Source: Brachybacterium epidermidis
GTDB taxonomy: Bacteria; Actinomycetota; Actinomycetes; Actinomycetales; Dermabacteraceae
DNA length: 64,000 bases
Assembly (NCBI RefSeq): GCF_015209585.1
Contig: NZ_JADEYR010000005.1
Location: 1 to 64,000, forward strand
Direction of reading: 5' to 3'
Of the stretch, positions 34,916-44,832 are shown piece by piece. Position numbers and translations under genes: made by a program. Positions within the stretch are counted from its first letter, which is position 1, and each line of letters opens with the position of its first letter. A model generated the notes under the pieces. That model saw only the letters and a program-made list of their open reading frames with translations. It ran no database searches and was not told the DNA's origin.

Positions 34916-37900
34916 ATGACTGCCGTGCTCTCGCCGATGAAGCTGCTCGACCGGATGTACAACTCCTCGAGCTCCGAGACGGACAAGGGCACGCGGTTCG
35001 AGCGCTTCGTGCAGTCCTTCCTGCAGACCGACCCTGTGTGGGCGGAGCAGTTCTCCAAGGTATGGATGTGGGACGACTGGCCGGAGAAGACGGGTCACGA
35101 CACCGGTATCGACCTGGTCGCCGAGAGGCGCGACGGCGGGCGCACCGCGATCCAGTGCAAGTTCTACGCCCCCACCCATCACATGACCAAGGGCGACATC
35201 GACTCGTTCCTGGCGAAGTCCGGGCGCATTGGCTTCACCGAACGCCTGATCGTCTCGACCACCACCAAATGGGGTCCGAACGCGGAGGATGCGGTCCGCG
35301 ACCAGGCTGTCCCGGTGCGGCGCCTGGGTCTGGACGATTTCGAGCAGTCTCGCGTGGACTGGGCGACGTTCGACCCGGACACCCCGACGGTGCTGTCCCT
35401 CACCGAGGGCTCGGATCTGCGCCCGTACCAGCGCACCGCGATCAACGACGTGGTGGCCGGGTTCAGGGAGCACGACCGCGGCCGACTGATCATGGCGTGC
35501 GGCACCGGCAAGACCTTCACCTCCCTGCGCCTTGCGGAGGAGTACGTCGGGTCCGCCGGCAGTGTGCTGTTCCTGGTGCCGTCGATCGCTCTGCTGTCGC
35601 AGGCCCTGCGGGAGTGGTCGAACCAGACCACCGCCGGCATGACGGCGATGGCCGTCTGCTCGGACCGCAAGGCCTCCCGCACCCGCCGGGTCTCCGAGGA
35701 CACCTCGGAGATCTCAGTGGTGGATCTGGCTCTTCCGGCGACCACCGATCCTGAGACCCTTGCCAAGCGCATGCGCGAGTCCCGCACCGGCGGTGAGGGG
35801 ATGCGCGTGGTGTTCGCTACCTACCAGTCCATCGACGTGGTCGCGCAGGCGCAGAAGATCGCGGGGCTCGCGCCGTTCGACCTGATTATCTGCGACGAGG
35901 CGCACCGCACCACTGGAGCCACCCTGGTCGGGGAGGACGAGTCCCCCTTCGTGCGGGTGCATGACGAGAACTATCTGAAGGCGTCCAAGCGCCTCTACAT
36001 GACCGCCACCCCGCGGATCTACGACGACGCCTCCAAGGCGAAGGCCGGTCGCGCGCAGGCCGTTCTGGCCTCCATGGACGACGAGGACACTTTCGGCCCG
36101 GAGATGTACCGACTGGGATTCGGCGATGCCGTGTCGATGGGGATGCTCACCGACTACAAGGTCCTCATCCTCACGGTCAACCAGGAGTCGGTGAACGAGG
36201 CGATGCAGGAGGCGTTCGCCGAGAACGGCGAGCTCACTCTCGATGACGCGACCCGCCTGATCGGCTGCTGGAACGGGCTGGCGAAGCGAGGGGACGCCGA
36301 GCACTCCTTCGGCTTGGACGCGCAGCCGATGAAGCGGGCCGTCGCCTTCGCCCGCTCCATCAAGGACTCCAAGCGGGTCAAGTCGCAGTTCAACGAGGTC
36401 GTCTCCGCCTACGTGGAGAACCACGACGGCGAGGACGTGGACGATCTGCTGCAGGTCGAGGTGGAGCACGTCGACGGCACCATGAACGCGATGGAGCGCA
36501 ACGCTCATCTGGACTGGCTGCGGGAACCGACGCCGGAGAACCACTGCCGGGTCCTCACCAATGCGCGGTGCCTCTCCGAGGGCGTGGATGTGCCGAGCCT
36601 GGATGCGGTGATGTTCCTAAATCCCCGCAAATCCGTGGTGGACGTGGTGCAGTCGGTGGGGCGCGTGATGCGGCTGTCCCAGGGCAAGAAGTTCGGGTAC
36701 ATCATCCTGCCTGTCGTGGTACCCGCTGGTTCCTCTCCGGAGAGCGCGCTGGACGACAACAAGAACTTCCGGGTGGTCTGGGAGGTCCTTCAGGCGCTCC
36801 GCGCCCATGACGAGCGGTTCGACGCCATGGTCAACAAGGTCGAGCTGAACCGGAAGCGAGACGACAAGGTCAACGTGATCGGCGTTGGCTTCGGTGGGGA
36901 TAACTCTGACGAGGGCGGTGCACCGCCCCCGGGCGAATCGGCCCAGGGCAGGATCGATCTGCGTCTGTCGCAAATGGATTCCCTGCGCGATGCGATCTAC
37001 GCGAAGATGGTCACGAAGGTGGGGTCGCGCCACTACTGGGATCAGTGGGCCAAGGACATCGCGCAGATCGCCCAGGCGCACATCGCTCGTATCACGGCTT
37101 TGGTGGATGATCCTTCCACTGCGGCGGCCAATCAGTTCTCCGTGTTCCTCGATGCGCTGCGGCGGAACCTGAACGAATCGATCAGCCGTGACGGGGCGAT
37201 CGAGATGCTGGCCCAGCACATGATCACCAAGCCGGTGTTCGATGCGCTCTTCGAGGACTATGCCTTCACCGCCTCGAACCCTGTCTCGCAGGTGATGGAC
37301 CGGATGGTGCAGGCGCTGACCGCGATGCACGTGGACGTCGAGGCAGCGTCCTTGGAGGCGTTCTACGAGTCGGTGCGTCTGCGTGCGGCGGGGATCGACA
37401 ACGCCGAGGGCAAGCAGAAGATCATCACCGAGCTGTACGAGAGCTTCTTCAAGAGCGCCTTCGCGAAGACCGCCGATTCGATGGGCGTGGGCTACACGCC
37501 GGTGGAAATCGTGGACTTCATCCTCCGCAGCGTCGACGACGTGCTCAAGCAGGAGTTCGGCCGCTCCATCAGCGACGAAGGCGTGCACGTGCTGGATCCG
37601 TTCACGGGCACCGGCACCTTCATCGTGCGGCTGTTGCAGTCCGGCCTGATCAAGCCCGAGGATCTGGCCCGTAAGTACGCGAGCGAGCTGCATGCCAACG
37701 AGATCCTGCTGCTCGCGTACTACATCGCCGCGATCAACATCGAGACCACCTATCACGACCTCGCCGCGGAGGCCGACGGGGTGGCGCTCGAGGAGGAGGC
37801 GTACGAGCCGTTCAGCGGGATCGTGCTCACCGATACGTTCCAGCTCACCGAGGATGGCGACCTGCAGGACGAGCGCGTGTTCCCCACGAATAACTCCCGC

Positions 37901-39733
37901 GCCGAGGCCCAGAAGAAGCTGGACATCCAGGTGATCGTGGGCAACCCGCCGTACTCGGTGGGCCAGACCTCCGGGAACGACGACAACGCGAACATCAAGT
38001 ACCCCACTCTCGATGCGCGCGTGCGGGACACCTTCGCTGCCAGGACCGACGCCACCAACAAGAACAGCCTGTACGACTCGTACATGCGGGCCATCCGATG
38101 GGCAGCCGATCGCGTGGGCGAGGAAGGGGTGGTCGGCTTCGTCACCAACGGTGGGTGGATCGAGGGCAACACCGCCGCGGGAGTGCGCAAGACCCTCACC
38201 GAGGAGTTCAGCTCGATCTACGTGTTCAACCTACGGGGCAACGCACGAACTGCCGGGGAGCTGCGGCGGAAGGAGAAGGACAACGTCTTCGGGCAGGGTG
38301 CCCGCACCACCGTCGCGATCTTCCTCCTGGTCCGCACCAAGGGTCACGGGGGCCCCGCTACCATCCACTACCGCGATATTGGCGACTACCTCACCGCCAA
38401 GGAGAAGCTGGCCATCGTCAACGAGGCAACGCTTGGCACCGTGCCCTGGCGCCCGATCGAGCCGAACCGCCACGGCGACTGGATCAATCAGCGCGATGAG
38501 GACTACCTGACATACCCGACGCTGGGAGACAACAAAGGAATCGACCCTGCCATCGCCGTTTTCCGTACCTACTCCAGTGGGCTGAAGACCAATCGTGATG
38601 CGTGGGTGTACAACTACTCCCTACCCAGCCTGCGTGCGAACGTCAGCCGGTCAATCGACTTCTACAACAGTGAGGTCGACCGAGCTGCGCTCCCCGGGTT
38701 CAACCCTGACCTCGATCCGGCGAAGCTCTCCTGGAACCGTGCAGACAAGACCAACGTCGAACGCGGACGGAAGATCGAACACCGAGATGGGGCATACCGA
38801 GAGGGTCTCTACCGACCGTTCTCGCGCGAAAACGTCTACTTCGACCGCGCCTACAACGACATGGTCTACAGGCTTGAACAGCTCTTCCCTACGCGGGATC
38901 ACGAGAACTACGGGTTCTGCATGACCGGAGTTTCCTCCCACCACGAGTTCTCATTGCTTGCCACCCGAGCCATCCCAGATCTGCATGTACTAGATACCGG
39001 CCAGTTCTTCCCCCGCTACACGTGGGAGCCGCTTGTTGAAGGGGAACTAGACCTCAATCTTGAAGGAGACGTCGTAGACAGCTACCGCCGCATCGACAAC
39101 ATCACCGACGAGATCCTGGCCGTTGCCCGCGAGCACCACGGCAGCTCCGTCACCAAGGACGACGTCTTCTTCTTCGTCTACGGTCTTCTCCACTCCCCGG
39201 AGTACCGCGAGCGGTACGCCGGGGAGCTCAAGCAGATGCTGCCCCGCATTCCGAACGTTCCCACAGAGACGTTCGAAGCCTTCACTGCGGCAGGCCACGC
39301 GCTGTTCCACCTGCACGCGGACTACGAGGAAGCAGAGCCATATCCGCTGGAAGTAGTAGGCGGGGAGCGCCCGCCACTGGACGGCGAGGAGGACTACTAC
39401 CGCGTCCAAAAGATGCGTTTCCCCTCCGGTCAAAAGGCGGCAGACGCGCCCGGCTCGCTCATCGTGAACGGCAACATCACCGTCACAGGCATCCCCGAGG
39501 CTGCCTACCGATACCAGCTGGGATCCCGCTCGGCCATCGAATGGCTCATCCGCCAGTACCAGGTCACCACGGACAAGGCCTCCGGCATCGTCAACGACCC
39601 CAACCAGTGGGGCATCGAGCACGGAAACCCCCGCTACATCCTTGACCTGCTCCAAAAGGTCGTTACCGTGTCGGTGCGCACCGTCGAGATCACGGAGAGC
39701 CTTCCCGGACTCCATACCGGCGGTGCGCGATGA
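34916..39733 (+). CDS. Type ISP restriction-modification enzyme (nuclease-helicase-methyltransferase)
   Basis: A single ~1605-aa polypeptide. Residues ~25-130 are an Mrr-like nuclease (TGHDTGIDLVA...TAIQCKFYAP, D and QxK). A superfamily 2 translocase follows: MACGTGKTFTS (~190), ICDEAHRTTGAT (~325), LYMTATPRIY, and SVGRVMRLSQG. The N6-adenine methyltransferase has a HsdM-like helical lead (VGYTPVEIVDFILRS), motif I VLDPFTGTGTF (~890) and motif IV VIVGNPPYSVG (~1010). The C-terminal ~500 residues should be the target-recognition domain. This is the LlaGI/LlaBIII layout: modification, translocation and cleavage in one chain. No stop, frameshift or missing motif is visible. The EVE-HNH gene overlaps its stop. 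Confidence 0.93.
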   Translation: MTAVLSPMKLLDRMYNSSSSETDKGTRFERFVQSFLQTDPVWAEQFSKVWMWDDWPEKTGHDTGIDLVAERRDGGRTAIQCKFYAPTHHMTKGDIDSFLAKSGRIGFTERLIVSTTTKWGPNAEDAVRDQAVPVRRLGLDDFEQSRVDWATFDPDTPTVLSLTEGSDLRPYQRTAINDVVAGFREHDRGRLIMACGTGKTFTSLRLAEEYVGSAGSVLFLVPSIALLSQALREWSNQTTAGMTAMAVCSDRKASRTRRVSEDTSEISVVDLALPATTDPETLAKRMRESRTGGEGMRVVFATYQSIDVVAQAQKIAGLAPFDLIICDEAHRTTGATLVGEDESPFVRVHDENYLKASKRLYMTATPRIYDDASKAKAGRAQAVLASMDDEDTFGPEMYRLGFGDAVSMGMLTDYKVLILTVNQESVNEAMQEAFAENGELTLDDATRLIGCWNGLAKRGDAEHSFGLDAQPMKRAVAFARSIKDSKRVKSQFNEVVSAYVENHDGEDVDDLLQVEVEHVDGTMNAMERNAHLDWLREPTPENHCRVLTNARCLSEGVDVPSLDAVMFLNPRKSVVDVVQSVGRVMRLSQGKKFGYIILPVVVPAGSSPESALDDNKNFRVVWEVLQALRAHDERFDAMVNKVELNRKRDDKVNVIGVGFGGDNSDEGGAPPPGESAQGRIDLRLSQMDSLRDAIYAKMVTKVGSRHYWDQWAKDIAQIAQAHIARITALVDDPSTAAANQFSVFLDALRRNLNESISRDGAIEMLAQHMITKPVFDALFEDYAFTASNPVSQVMDRMVQALTAMHVDVEAASLEAFYESVRLRAAGIDNAEGKQKIITELYESFFKSAFAKTADSMGVGYTPVEIVDFILRSVDDVLKQEFGRSISDEGVHVLDPFTGTGTFIVRLLQSGLIKPEDLARKYASELHANEILLLAYYIAAINIETTYHDLAAEADGVALEEEAYEPFSGIVLTDTFQLTEDGDLQDERVFPTNNSRAEAQKKLDIQVIVGNPPYSVGQTSGNDDNANIKYPTLDARVRDTFAARTDATNKNSLYDSYMRAIRWAADRVGEEGVVGFVTNGGWIEGNTAAGVRKTLTEEFSSIYVFNLRGNARTAGELRRKEKDNVFGQGARTTVAIFLLVRTKGHGGPATIHYRDIGDYLTAKEKLAIVNEATLGTVPWRPIEPNRHGDWINQRDEDYLTYPTLGDNKGIDPAIAVFRTYSSGLKTNRDAWVYNYSLPSLRANVSRSIDFYNSEVDRAALPGFNPDLDPAKLSWNRADKTNVERGRKIEHRDGAYREGLYRPFSRENVYFDRAYNDMVYRLEQLFPTRDHENYGFCMTGVSSHHEFSLLATRAIPDLHVLDTGQFFPRYTWEPLVEGELDLNLEGDVVDSYRRIDNITDEILAVAREHHGSSVTKDDVFFFVYGLLHSPEYRERYAGELKQMLPRIPNVPTETFEAFTAAGHALFHLHADYEEAEPYPLEVVGGERPPLDGEEDYYRVQKMRFPSGQKAADAPGSLIVNGNITVTGIPEAAYRYQLGSRSAIEWLIRQYQVTTDKASGIVNDPNQWGIEHGNPRYILDLLQKVVTVSVRTVEITESLPGLHTGGAR

Positions 39734-41127
39734 TCGACTGGATCGTCCCCTCGAACCCGGCCACCTTCGACGTTGACAGTGCCTTCATGGATCGAGACCA
39801 GATCGACTGGAGCGAGGCACGCAATGCGCACCTCCAGACGGGGGATCGCGTGTTCCTCTACCAGGTGCGGCCGGTCTCGGCGATCACCCACGTCTGCACG
39901 GTAATACGAACGGGCATCCCCAGCTCTGACATGCTTGATGATCGCGAGTACTGGGGTGATCCCAACGCCTTCTCTGAACGTCAGGACCGCACGTGGATGC
40001 GCCTGCGTGGCATACGTGCCTTCGAAGCACAGGAACGCTCCTTGCTGGCTGTGGACCGGCTTCGTGATGCTGGGATGCCCGTTGCACCCCAGGGGCGCCG
40101 GCGCGCACCAGCTGGAGTAAGTGCACTCGTGGACCAAGTGCTTGCCACGGTGGTACGGACGGCTGAGGATCTGATCAGCCAGGAACAAGAACTCCTCCGT
40201 GATCTCGGGTACCCGAACGCTCATTGGTCCTACGCTCGAGGCAATCGAGGAGGTATGAGGAGCTACCGTTCGTACGATGACGCTCTCAATGCTCCTGCAG
40301 CAGCCCAAGCATTGGCCCTACTACGTGCATATCTTCGCGCAGCCGATCTTGTCTCCAGCAGCGACTATGCGGTCTCCGCACTTCCCACATGGAGCGCCCC
40401 GAAGGAGTTTCAGCGTTTCGTCACTGTCAACGGCAGCCACACCGAACTGTTCTATGTGTGGCTCCATTCAGATCCGGGAACGATCGAGAGCTGGGGCATC
40501 CGATTGCCCGGGAAGTACAAGAGCACCTTCTCACTCCCGGCAGGGATAGAGGTGCAGCCCACTGATACGAATGATGTGTCCTCCAGCGGCGATGTGGCCT
40601 TCAGCGGGCAGTCACTCGATCAGCTCCTTCAGTTCCTCGACCACCAGGACGTGCTCCAGGCGGTGCGCACCACTGCTGCGATGCGAGTCCGGCAACGGCG
40701 ACTCGACTTGCACAACCCCTATTTCGGCGCGCTGCTCACATCGAATCCAGAATTTGCGGAGCCGATACCGGACCCTTCGTCGGAGTACGAGGTCGAGATC
40801 GAACGCCGCTACATCGAGCGCGTGGCTCGAACCCGGCTGCATCAAGCACAACTGCGGCGCGAAGCGCTTCGCCACTTCCCCCATGCCTGCCACTTCTGCG
40901 GGTTGGGCGTGGTGGAGGTGCTGGATGCTGCTCACCTCGTCCCTGACCGCCAAGGAGGTGCAGCCAGTATGCGCAACGTGAGACTCCTGTGCGCGAATCA
41001 CCACCGCGCATTCGACCGCGGCCTGTTGACCTGGGACGAAGAAGCGGGCAAGTTCAGGCGCGCTGAACACGCTGCCCCCGTACCCCCACTTCCGAACGCC
41101 GCAGAACCTTCAGCGGCCGGCTCGTGA
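39730..41127 (+). CDS. EVE-HNH endonuclease (putative modification-dependent restriction enzyme)
   Basis: A 465-aa protein whose ATG overlaps the Type ISP stop (ATGATCG). Residues 1-125 match the EVE/PUA-like reader seen in EVE-HNH enzymes: IDWIVPSNPATFDVDSAF, GDRVFLYQVRPVSAITHV, and an APQG motif near 120. The middle is family-specific. The C-terminus is an HNH nuclease: CHFCGLGVVEVLDAAHLVPD then NVRLLCANHHRAFDRG, with zinc Cys and catalytic His. EVE domains read modified bases, and EVE-HNH enzymes are known as Type IV-like, modification-dependent nucleases. Coupling to an m6A-type restriction-modification enzyme implies it must ignore the self mark. Confidence 0.85.
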   Translation: MIDWIVPSNPATFDVDSAFMDRDQIDWSEARNAHLQTGDRVFLYQVRPVSAITHVCTVIRTGIPSSDMLDDREYWGDPNAFSERQDRTWMRLRGIRAFEAQERSLLAVDRLRDAGMPVAPQGRRRAPAGVSALVDQVLATVVRTAEDLISQEQELLRDLGYPNAHWSYARGNRGGMRSYRSYDDALNAPAAAQALALLRAYLRAADLVSSSDYAVSALPTWSAPKEFQRFVTVNGSHTELFYVWLHSDPGTIESWGIRLPGKYKSTFSLPAGIEVQPTDTNDVSSSGDVAFSGQSLDQLLQFLDHQDVLQAVRTTAAMRVRQRRLDLHNPYFGALLTSNPEFAEPIPDPSSEYEVEIERRYIERVARTRLHQAQLRREALRHFPHACHFCGLGVVEVLDAAHLVPDRQGGAASMRNVRLLCANHHRAFDRGLLTWDEEAGKFRRAEHAAPVPPLPNAAEPSAAGS

Positions 41128-41181
41128 AGCTCCTTCTGGCCAACAGAACCGCCGGCGGGGCCGTGAGTACAGAGGGTCCGA

Positions 41182-42351
41182 TCAGCGCCGCCGGCTGATT
41201 CGCGCGGCAAGCTCAGCTATCTCCTGTTCGACAGCCTCCGGAGGCCCGGTCAGGTCGATGGACCGCACCACGAGTCGCTTCCCGGCATGCTTGACGACCA
41301 CGGTCCGTTCGTGTTCATCCCCGGGGCGCCTGCAGTAGATGAGCATGCCCTCGGGTAGATCCATGGCCGTGGCGTACGCGAGAAGCTGGTAGTAGTCGCC
41401 GGTTTGGCCGCGGGCTTCGGTCGCGATTTTGTACTTCAGGTCCCCCACATACACGATCCCGCCTTTGGGCCGCCGGAACACCAGGTCGGGCCTCATCGGC
41501 ACTTTCCCACCGAGACCCAGATGCTCCTTCGGTTCCGAGATGACATCGAGCGTTCCCCGCAGCGCCGACCGCAGCCGCTCGGTCACGAAACGCTGGAACA
41601 GGTCGTTCATGTCGATCACGAAGGAGGAGGCCGTGGTGCCACCAGCCGCATCGGCCAAAGTCATGTTCGCAAGCACGAGGCGCGCGAGCCGCAGTGCTGG
41701 TTCGTAGTGCTTGTTCAGGCGGGTGATGTGGATGCTGTCGACGGTATCGGGCCTAACAGGGGCATCAGCGACCGCGTCGAGCGCGACGAGCTGCCGCATG
41801 AGCCTTTGCCGGTCGGCCGCAGCGACAGCCGGGACGTGCAGCGCGCGGCGAATGGCCGCGCGCAGCACCCTGTTCTCCACGATGTCCTCGGTGAAATCGT
41901 CGTACGTGCAGGCCATCGGTGTCAGCACACCGGCGCGGCGGAACTGACCGATGACGTCCAGCCGCCCGCGCAAGGCGATCAGAGGCTCTTTCACCACCTC
42001 GTAGGACCGCAGCACTCCGCGCCCCAGGGTCGTCTCGACGGTTCGGGCGAAGAAAGCGAACACCGCGGGCAGCAGGTCGGAGGTCGCGTCGTACTCGAAC
42101 GCTTGCTGCCGCCAGGCACTCGGCGGCAGCCCTGGCTCCAGCAGCAGGAAGAGATTCTCGGGGCGGATCTTCGGTCGGATCAGCAACCGAACCCCTTCGA
42201 CCGCGATCGTGCCCACGTGCGACGTCGCGGTGACTCGCCACCGCGCCCCAGGTGCCGGCGACACCCCGACCACCCCGGTCGCCTGCAGCGCCTCCGCTTG
42301 ACGGCGCGTGAGCTCCAGCTCCTGCGACTCGTACTCCGCGAGCACTGGCAT
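41182..42351 (-). CDS. mcrC: McrC-like nuclease subunit of a McrBC system
   Basis: A 389-aa protein. The N-terminal half holds IRPKIRPENLFLLL, an McrC feature. The C-terminal PD-(D/E)XK domain has MRPDLVFRR, GIVYVGDLKYK (D and K) and GDYYQLLAYA. McrC is the cleaving subunit recruited by the McrB GTPase to modified-cytosine DNA. It starts 5 nt after the McrB stop. McrB is truncated here, so McrC probably cannot act unless another McrB is encoded elsewhere. No frameshift is seen in mcrC itself. Confidence 0.85.
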   Translation of the reverse strand: MPVLAEYESQELELTRRQAEALQATGVVGVSPAPGARWRVTATSHVGTIAVEGVRLLIRPKIRPENLFLLLEPGLPPSAWRQQAFEYDATSDLLPAVFAFFARTVETTLGRGVLRSYEVVKEPLIALRGRLDVIGQFRRAGVLTPMACTYDDFTEDIVENRVLRAAIRRALHVPAVAAADRQRLMRQLVALDAVADAPVRPDTVDSIHITRLNKHYEPALRLARLVLANMTLADAAGGTTASSFVIDMNDLFQRFVTERLRSALRGTLDVISEPKEHLGLGGKVPMRPDLVFRRPKGGIVYVGDLKYKIATEARGQTGDYYQLLAYATAMDLPEGMLIYCRRPGDEHERTVVVKHAGKRLVVRSIDLTGPPEAVEQEIAELAARISRRR

Positions 42352-42356
42352 GCGGA

Positions 42357-43032
42357 TCAGGCTTGCGGGGCGTCGTCGGCCGATGGATCGGCGATCGCCT
42401 CACCGGCGACCTCTCGGAACCGAGCCATCACCTGGGGGAAGCGGAAGTGCTCGATCCGTGCCTGGTCGCCGAAGAACTGGTCCTCGATGAACGGTTCGAT
42501 GTCGTACTCCCAGATGCGGCACAGCGCCGCCTCATCCAGGCCGCGCTTCATGAAGTGGCTGGGTCCGAGTTGCAGATGAGGGCCGCCCAGTACCGTCTCG
42601 AGTTCAGCATTGACCTGGGCGACCAGCTCCCCGACCCACTCCTCCTCCCCCTCCCTCTTCAACCAGCGGTCCAGCAGTCCCTTCATCGGGCCATGGTTGG
42701 GGAAGAAGGGGATGAAGTGGAACCGGCGCCTGAGAGCTGCATCCACCAGTGCGATGGAAGGGTCGGCGGTGTTCATGGTGCCGATGAACCAGATGTCCTT
42801 CGAGAGCTCGAAAGGGTCATCAGGCCGGTACAGCGTTCGCACCGGGGTGTCGCGATACTCGAACAGGAACAGCAGTTCGCCGAGCACTTTCGGGAGATTG
42901 GCCCGGTTGATCTCATCGATGATCATCAAATGGCGCCTGCCGGGGGCGTCCGCTGCCCGGGCAGCCAGATCTGCGAGCGGTCCCCGCTGAAGGCGGTACG
43001 TCATCGTGCCGTCGGCGTCCGTCTCGGGACGG
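42357..43032 (-). pseudogene. mcrB: McrB AAA+ GTPase, C-terminal remnant cut by an insertion sequence
   Basis: The surviving ~225 residues contain Walker B LMIIDEINRANLPKVLGEL, the sensor stretch FIGTMNTADPSIALVDAALR followed by the RRF Arg fingers, and the small C-terminal domain. The Walker A loop and the DNA-binding N-terminus are missing. The frame runs out into the terminal repeat of an IS3-family element at 43033. The expected 5' part is not found on the far side of the element, so it has been deleted. A fused ORF reading from the IS into mcrB (to 43211) is an artefact of the junction. Confidence 0.88.
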
Positions 43033-43041
43033 TGTCCCGCG

Positions 43042-43561
43042 TCAAGTAGTTGGCAGGATTTCCTTGGTTTTGAATGTCGGGGTGGTGGGGTCGGCCAGGC
43101 CCAGGTGCACCTCCTTGGGCCGGTTCCATGAGATGGCCTCGTGGGGCCGGAGCTCGTTGTACTCGATCCGGTAGTCCTCGGCCCGCTCGGCGAGCACGAT
43201 CGCGTCGTCAATCTCGTCCAGGTAGAGCCGTTCGTACTTCAGCGTGCCGAAGCCGCGTTCACGGGACCCGTTCTGCCCCGGGGTCTTCACTCGGGTGCGC
43301 ACGTGGTGTAGCTCGGGGTGGGCGGCGATGAAGGACTCGAAGCGGAAGGACCGGAACGGCCCGCCGTTGTCCGTCACGATGGTCACCACGGGCAACAGCT
43401 CACCGGTCTCGGGATCGACCGGGCAGGCCTCGACCAGCGGGTGACCGAACATGGCCTCGTAGTCGGCCAGGGCCAACTCGATCGCGTCGATCGCGTCGTG
43501 CTGGTTCCCGGTGGGCGAAACGTGGAAGGGGTGCTCGTACTTGGACCAGTAGTCCCGGCAC
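43042..43561 (-). pseudogene. Outer-element transposase ORFB, C-terminal half
   Basis: Encodes the second half of an IS3-type DDE integrase domain: RDYWSKYEHPFHVS, VTIVTDNGGPFRSFRFESFI (second catalytic D) and NGSRERGFGTLKYERLY (catalytic E region). Joining it to the N-terminal half at 44864, after removing the inner element and one copy of GCAC, restores an unbroken frame reading WRLAGCRDYWSKYE. Confidence 0.88.
43558..43561. repeat. Target-site duplication of the inner element (left copy)
   Basis: GCAC directly before the left end of the inner element; the second copy is at 44860-44863. A 4-bp duplication fits the IS3 family. Confidence 0.8.
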
Positions 43562-43609
43562 TGAAGCGCCCTGGGTTCCGTTCCGAGTCTCAGCAAGGAG
43601 AATCGGAGC

Positions 43610-43921
43610 ATGCCCAAGAAGTTCAGTCCAGAGCTGCGTGACCGTGCCGTGCGTATGGTCTACGACCGTCAGGTACGCGAGGGTGGTCCCCGTGCAGCAT
43701 CGATCCGTGCGGTCGCCCCGCAGCTCGGTGTCGGTACGGAGACGCTGCGGATCTGGTGCAACCGCTACGGCCCCACCGAACCAGCCGGCCCGGGGGGGCC
43801 GCTCGAGGGGGAGAACCGCCGGCTCCGGCGAGAACTCGCCGAGGCGAGACGCGCGAACGAGATCCTGAAAGCCGCCTCGGCGTTTTTCGCAGCGGAACTC
43901 GACCGCCCCACGACGAAATGA
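43610..43921 (+). CDS. Inner IS3-family transposase ORFA
   Basis: A 103-aa helix-turn-helix protein: KKFSPELRDRAVRMVYD, VAPQLGVGTETLRIWCNRYG, then a leucine-zipper-like LEGENRRLRRELAEARRANE helix. It binds the terminal repeats. Its stop overlaps the ORFB start as ATGA. A T-rich GCGTTTTTC at ~43880 could allow -1 frameshifting to make the OrfAB fusion used by IS3 elements. Confidence 0.92.
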   Translation: MPKKFSPELRDRAVRMVYDRQVREGGPRAASIRAVAPQLGVGTETLRIWCNRYGPTEPAGPGGPLEGENRRLRRELAEARRANEILKAASAFFAAELDRPTTK

Positions 43922-44832
43922 TCGCGTTCATCGACATGCATCGCGAACAGTTCGGGGTCGAGGCCATCTGCCGCATCCTCGGTGTGACAGAATGTGGGTT
44001 CATCACCTCCCGCGGATACCGCGCCTCCAAGAACAGGAATGCTTCCGCGCGCAGCGTTCGGGACGAGATGCTCGTGGAGGAGGTGAAACGAATTCACAAG
44101 GAGAACTACAGCGTCTACGGGGTCCGGAAGATGTGGCACGCGATGCGGCATGCGGGATGGGACGTCGGTCGCGACCAGGTGGCACGACTGATGAGGATCG
44201 CGGGACTCCAAGGCGTCCGGCGAGGCCGTAAGCCCGTCACCACCTGCCCTGGAGCCGGACCGGATGAGCGCCCCGACCTTGTGGAACGGAAGTTTGCCGC
44301 GGACCGTCCGCGGCAGCTCTGGGTCGCTGACATCACCTACGTCCGGATCCTCGCCGGATTCTGCTACGTCGCATTCATCACCGATGTCTTCAGTCGGAGA
44401 ATCGTCGGCTGGGCGGTCGCACCCACACTCCACACACAGTCTCTACCTTTGCTCGCACTGGAGCACGCACTTCTTTCCACTGGTGCAAGCAGGAATGATA
44501 GCGGATTGGTTCACCACTCCGACAGGGGCAGTCAGTATGTCTCACTGGCCTATTCGGACGCTCTCATCGCAGCGGGGGTGAAAGCATCAGTCGGCACCGT
44601 TGGCGATAGCTACGATAACGCCCTGGCCGAGACCGTGAACGGTCTCTACAAGACGGAACTGATCTACTCGAAGCGGATCTGGGATTCGGTCAGCGAAGTC
44701 GAGTTGGCGACGATGGGCTGGGTCCACTGGTGGAACACGACCCGGCTCCACGAGGCGCTCGACTACCGCACTCCAGCGGCAGTCGAAGCGGCCTACACTC
44801 ACACCACGACGACCGCGCCCGCGACCGTCTAA
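43918..44832 (+). CDS. Inner IS3-family transposase ORFB (DDE integrase)
   Basis: About 304 aa from the ATG at 43918; the frame is open further upstream, as needed for an OrfAB fusion. HTH_21 region: YSVYGVRKMWHAMRHAGWDV, QVARLMRIAGLQGVRRG. The rve domain has catalytic acids in LWVADITYVR, LVHHSDRGSQY and SYDNALAETVNGLYK. It catalyses cut-and-join of the element's ends. No disabling change is visible. Confidence 0.92.
   Translation: MIAFIDMHREQFGVEAICRILGVTECGFITSRGYRASKNRNASARSVRDEMLVEEVKRIHKENYSVYGVRKMWHAMRHAGWDVGRDQVARLMRIAGLQGVRRGRKPVTTCPGAGPDERPDLVERKFAADRPRQLWVADITYVRILAGFCYVAFITDVFSRRIVGWAVAPTLHTQSLPLLALEHALLSTGASRNDSGLVHHSDRGSQYVSLAYSDALIAAGVKASVGTVGDSYDNALAETVNGLYKTELIYSKRIWDSVSEVELATMGWVHWWNTTRLHEALDYRTPAAVEAAYTHTTTTAPATV

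Noticed and set aside
41151-41195. GCCGGCGG / CCGCCGGC inverted repeat as a terminator between EVE-HNH and McrC
   Set aside because: The loop is about 29 nt and one arm is inside the mcrC coding end; too weak to annotate.
43033-43211. Apparent fusion protein of transposon sequence with McrB
   Set aside because: The frame simply continues from the insertion element into the truncated mcrB; no protein family supports the junction.
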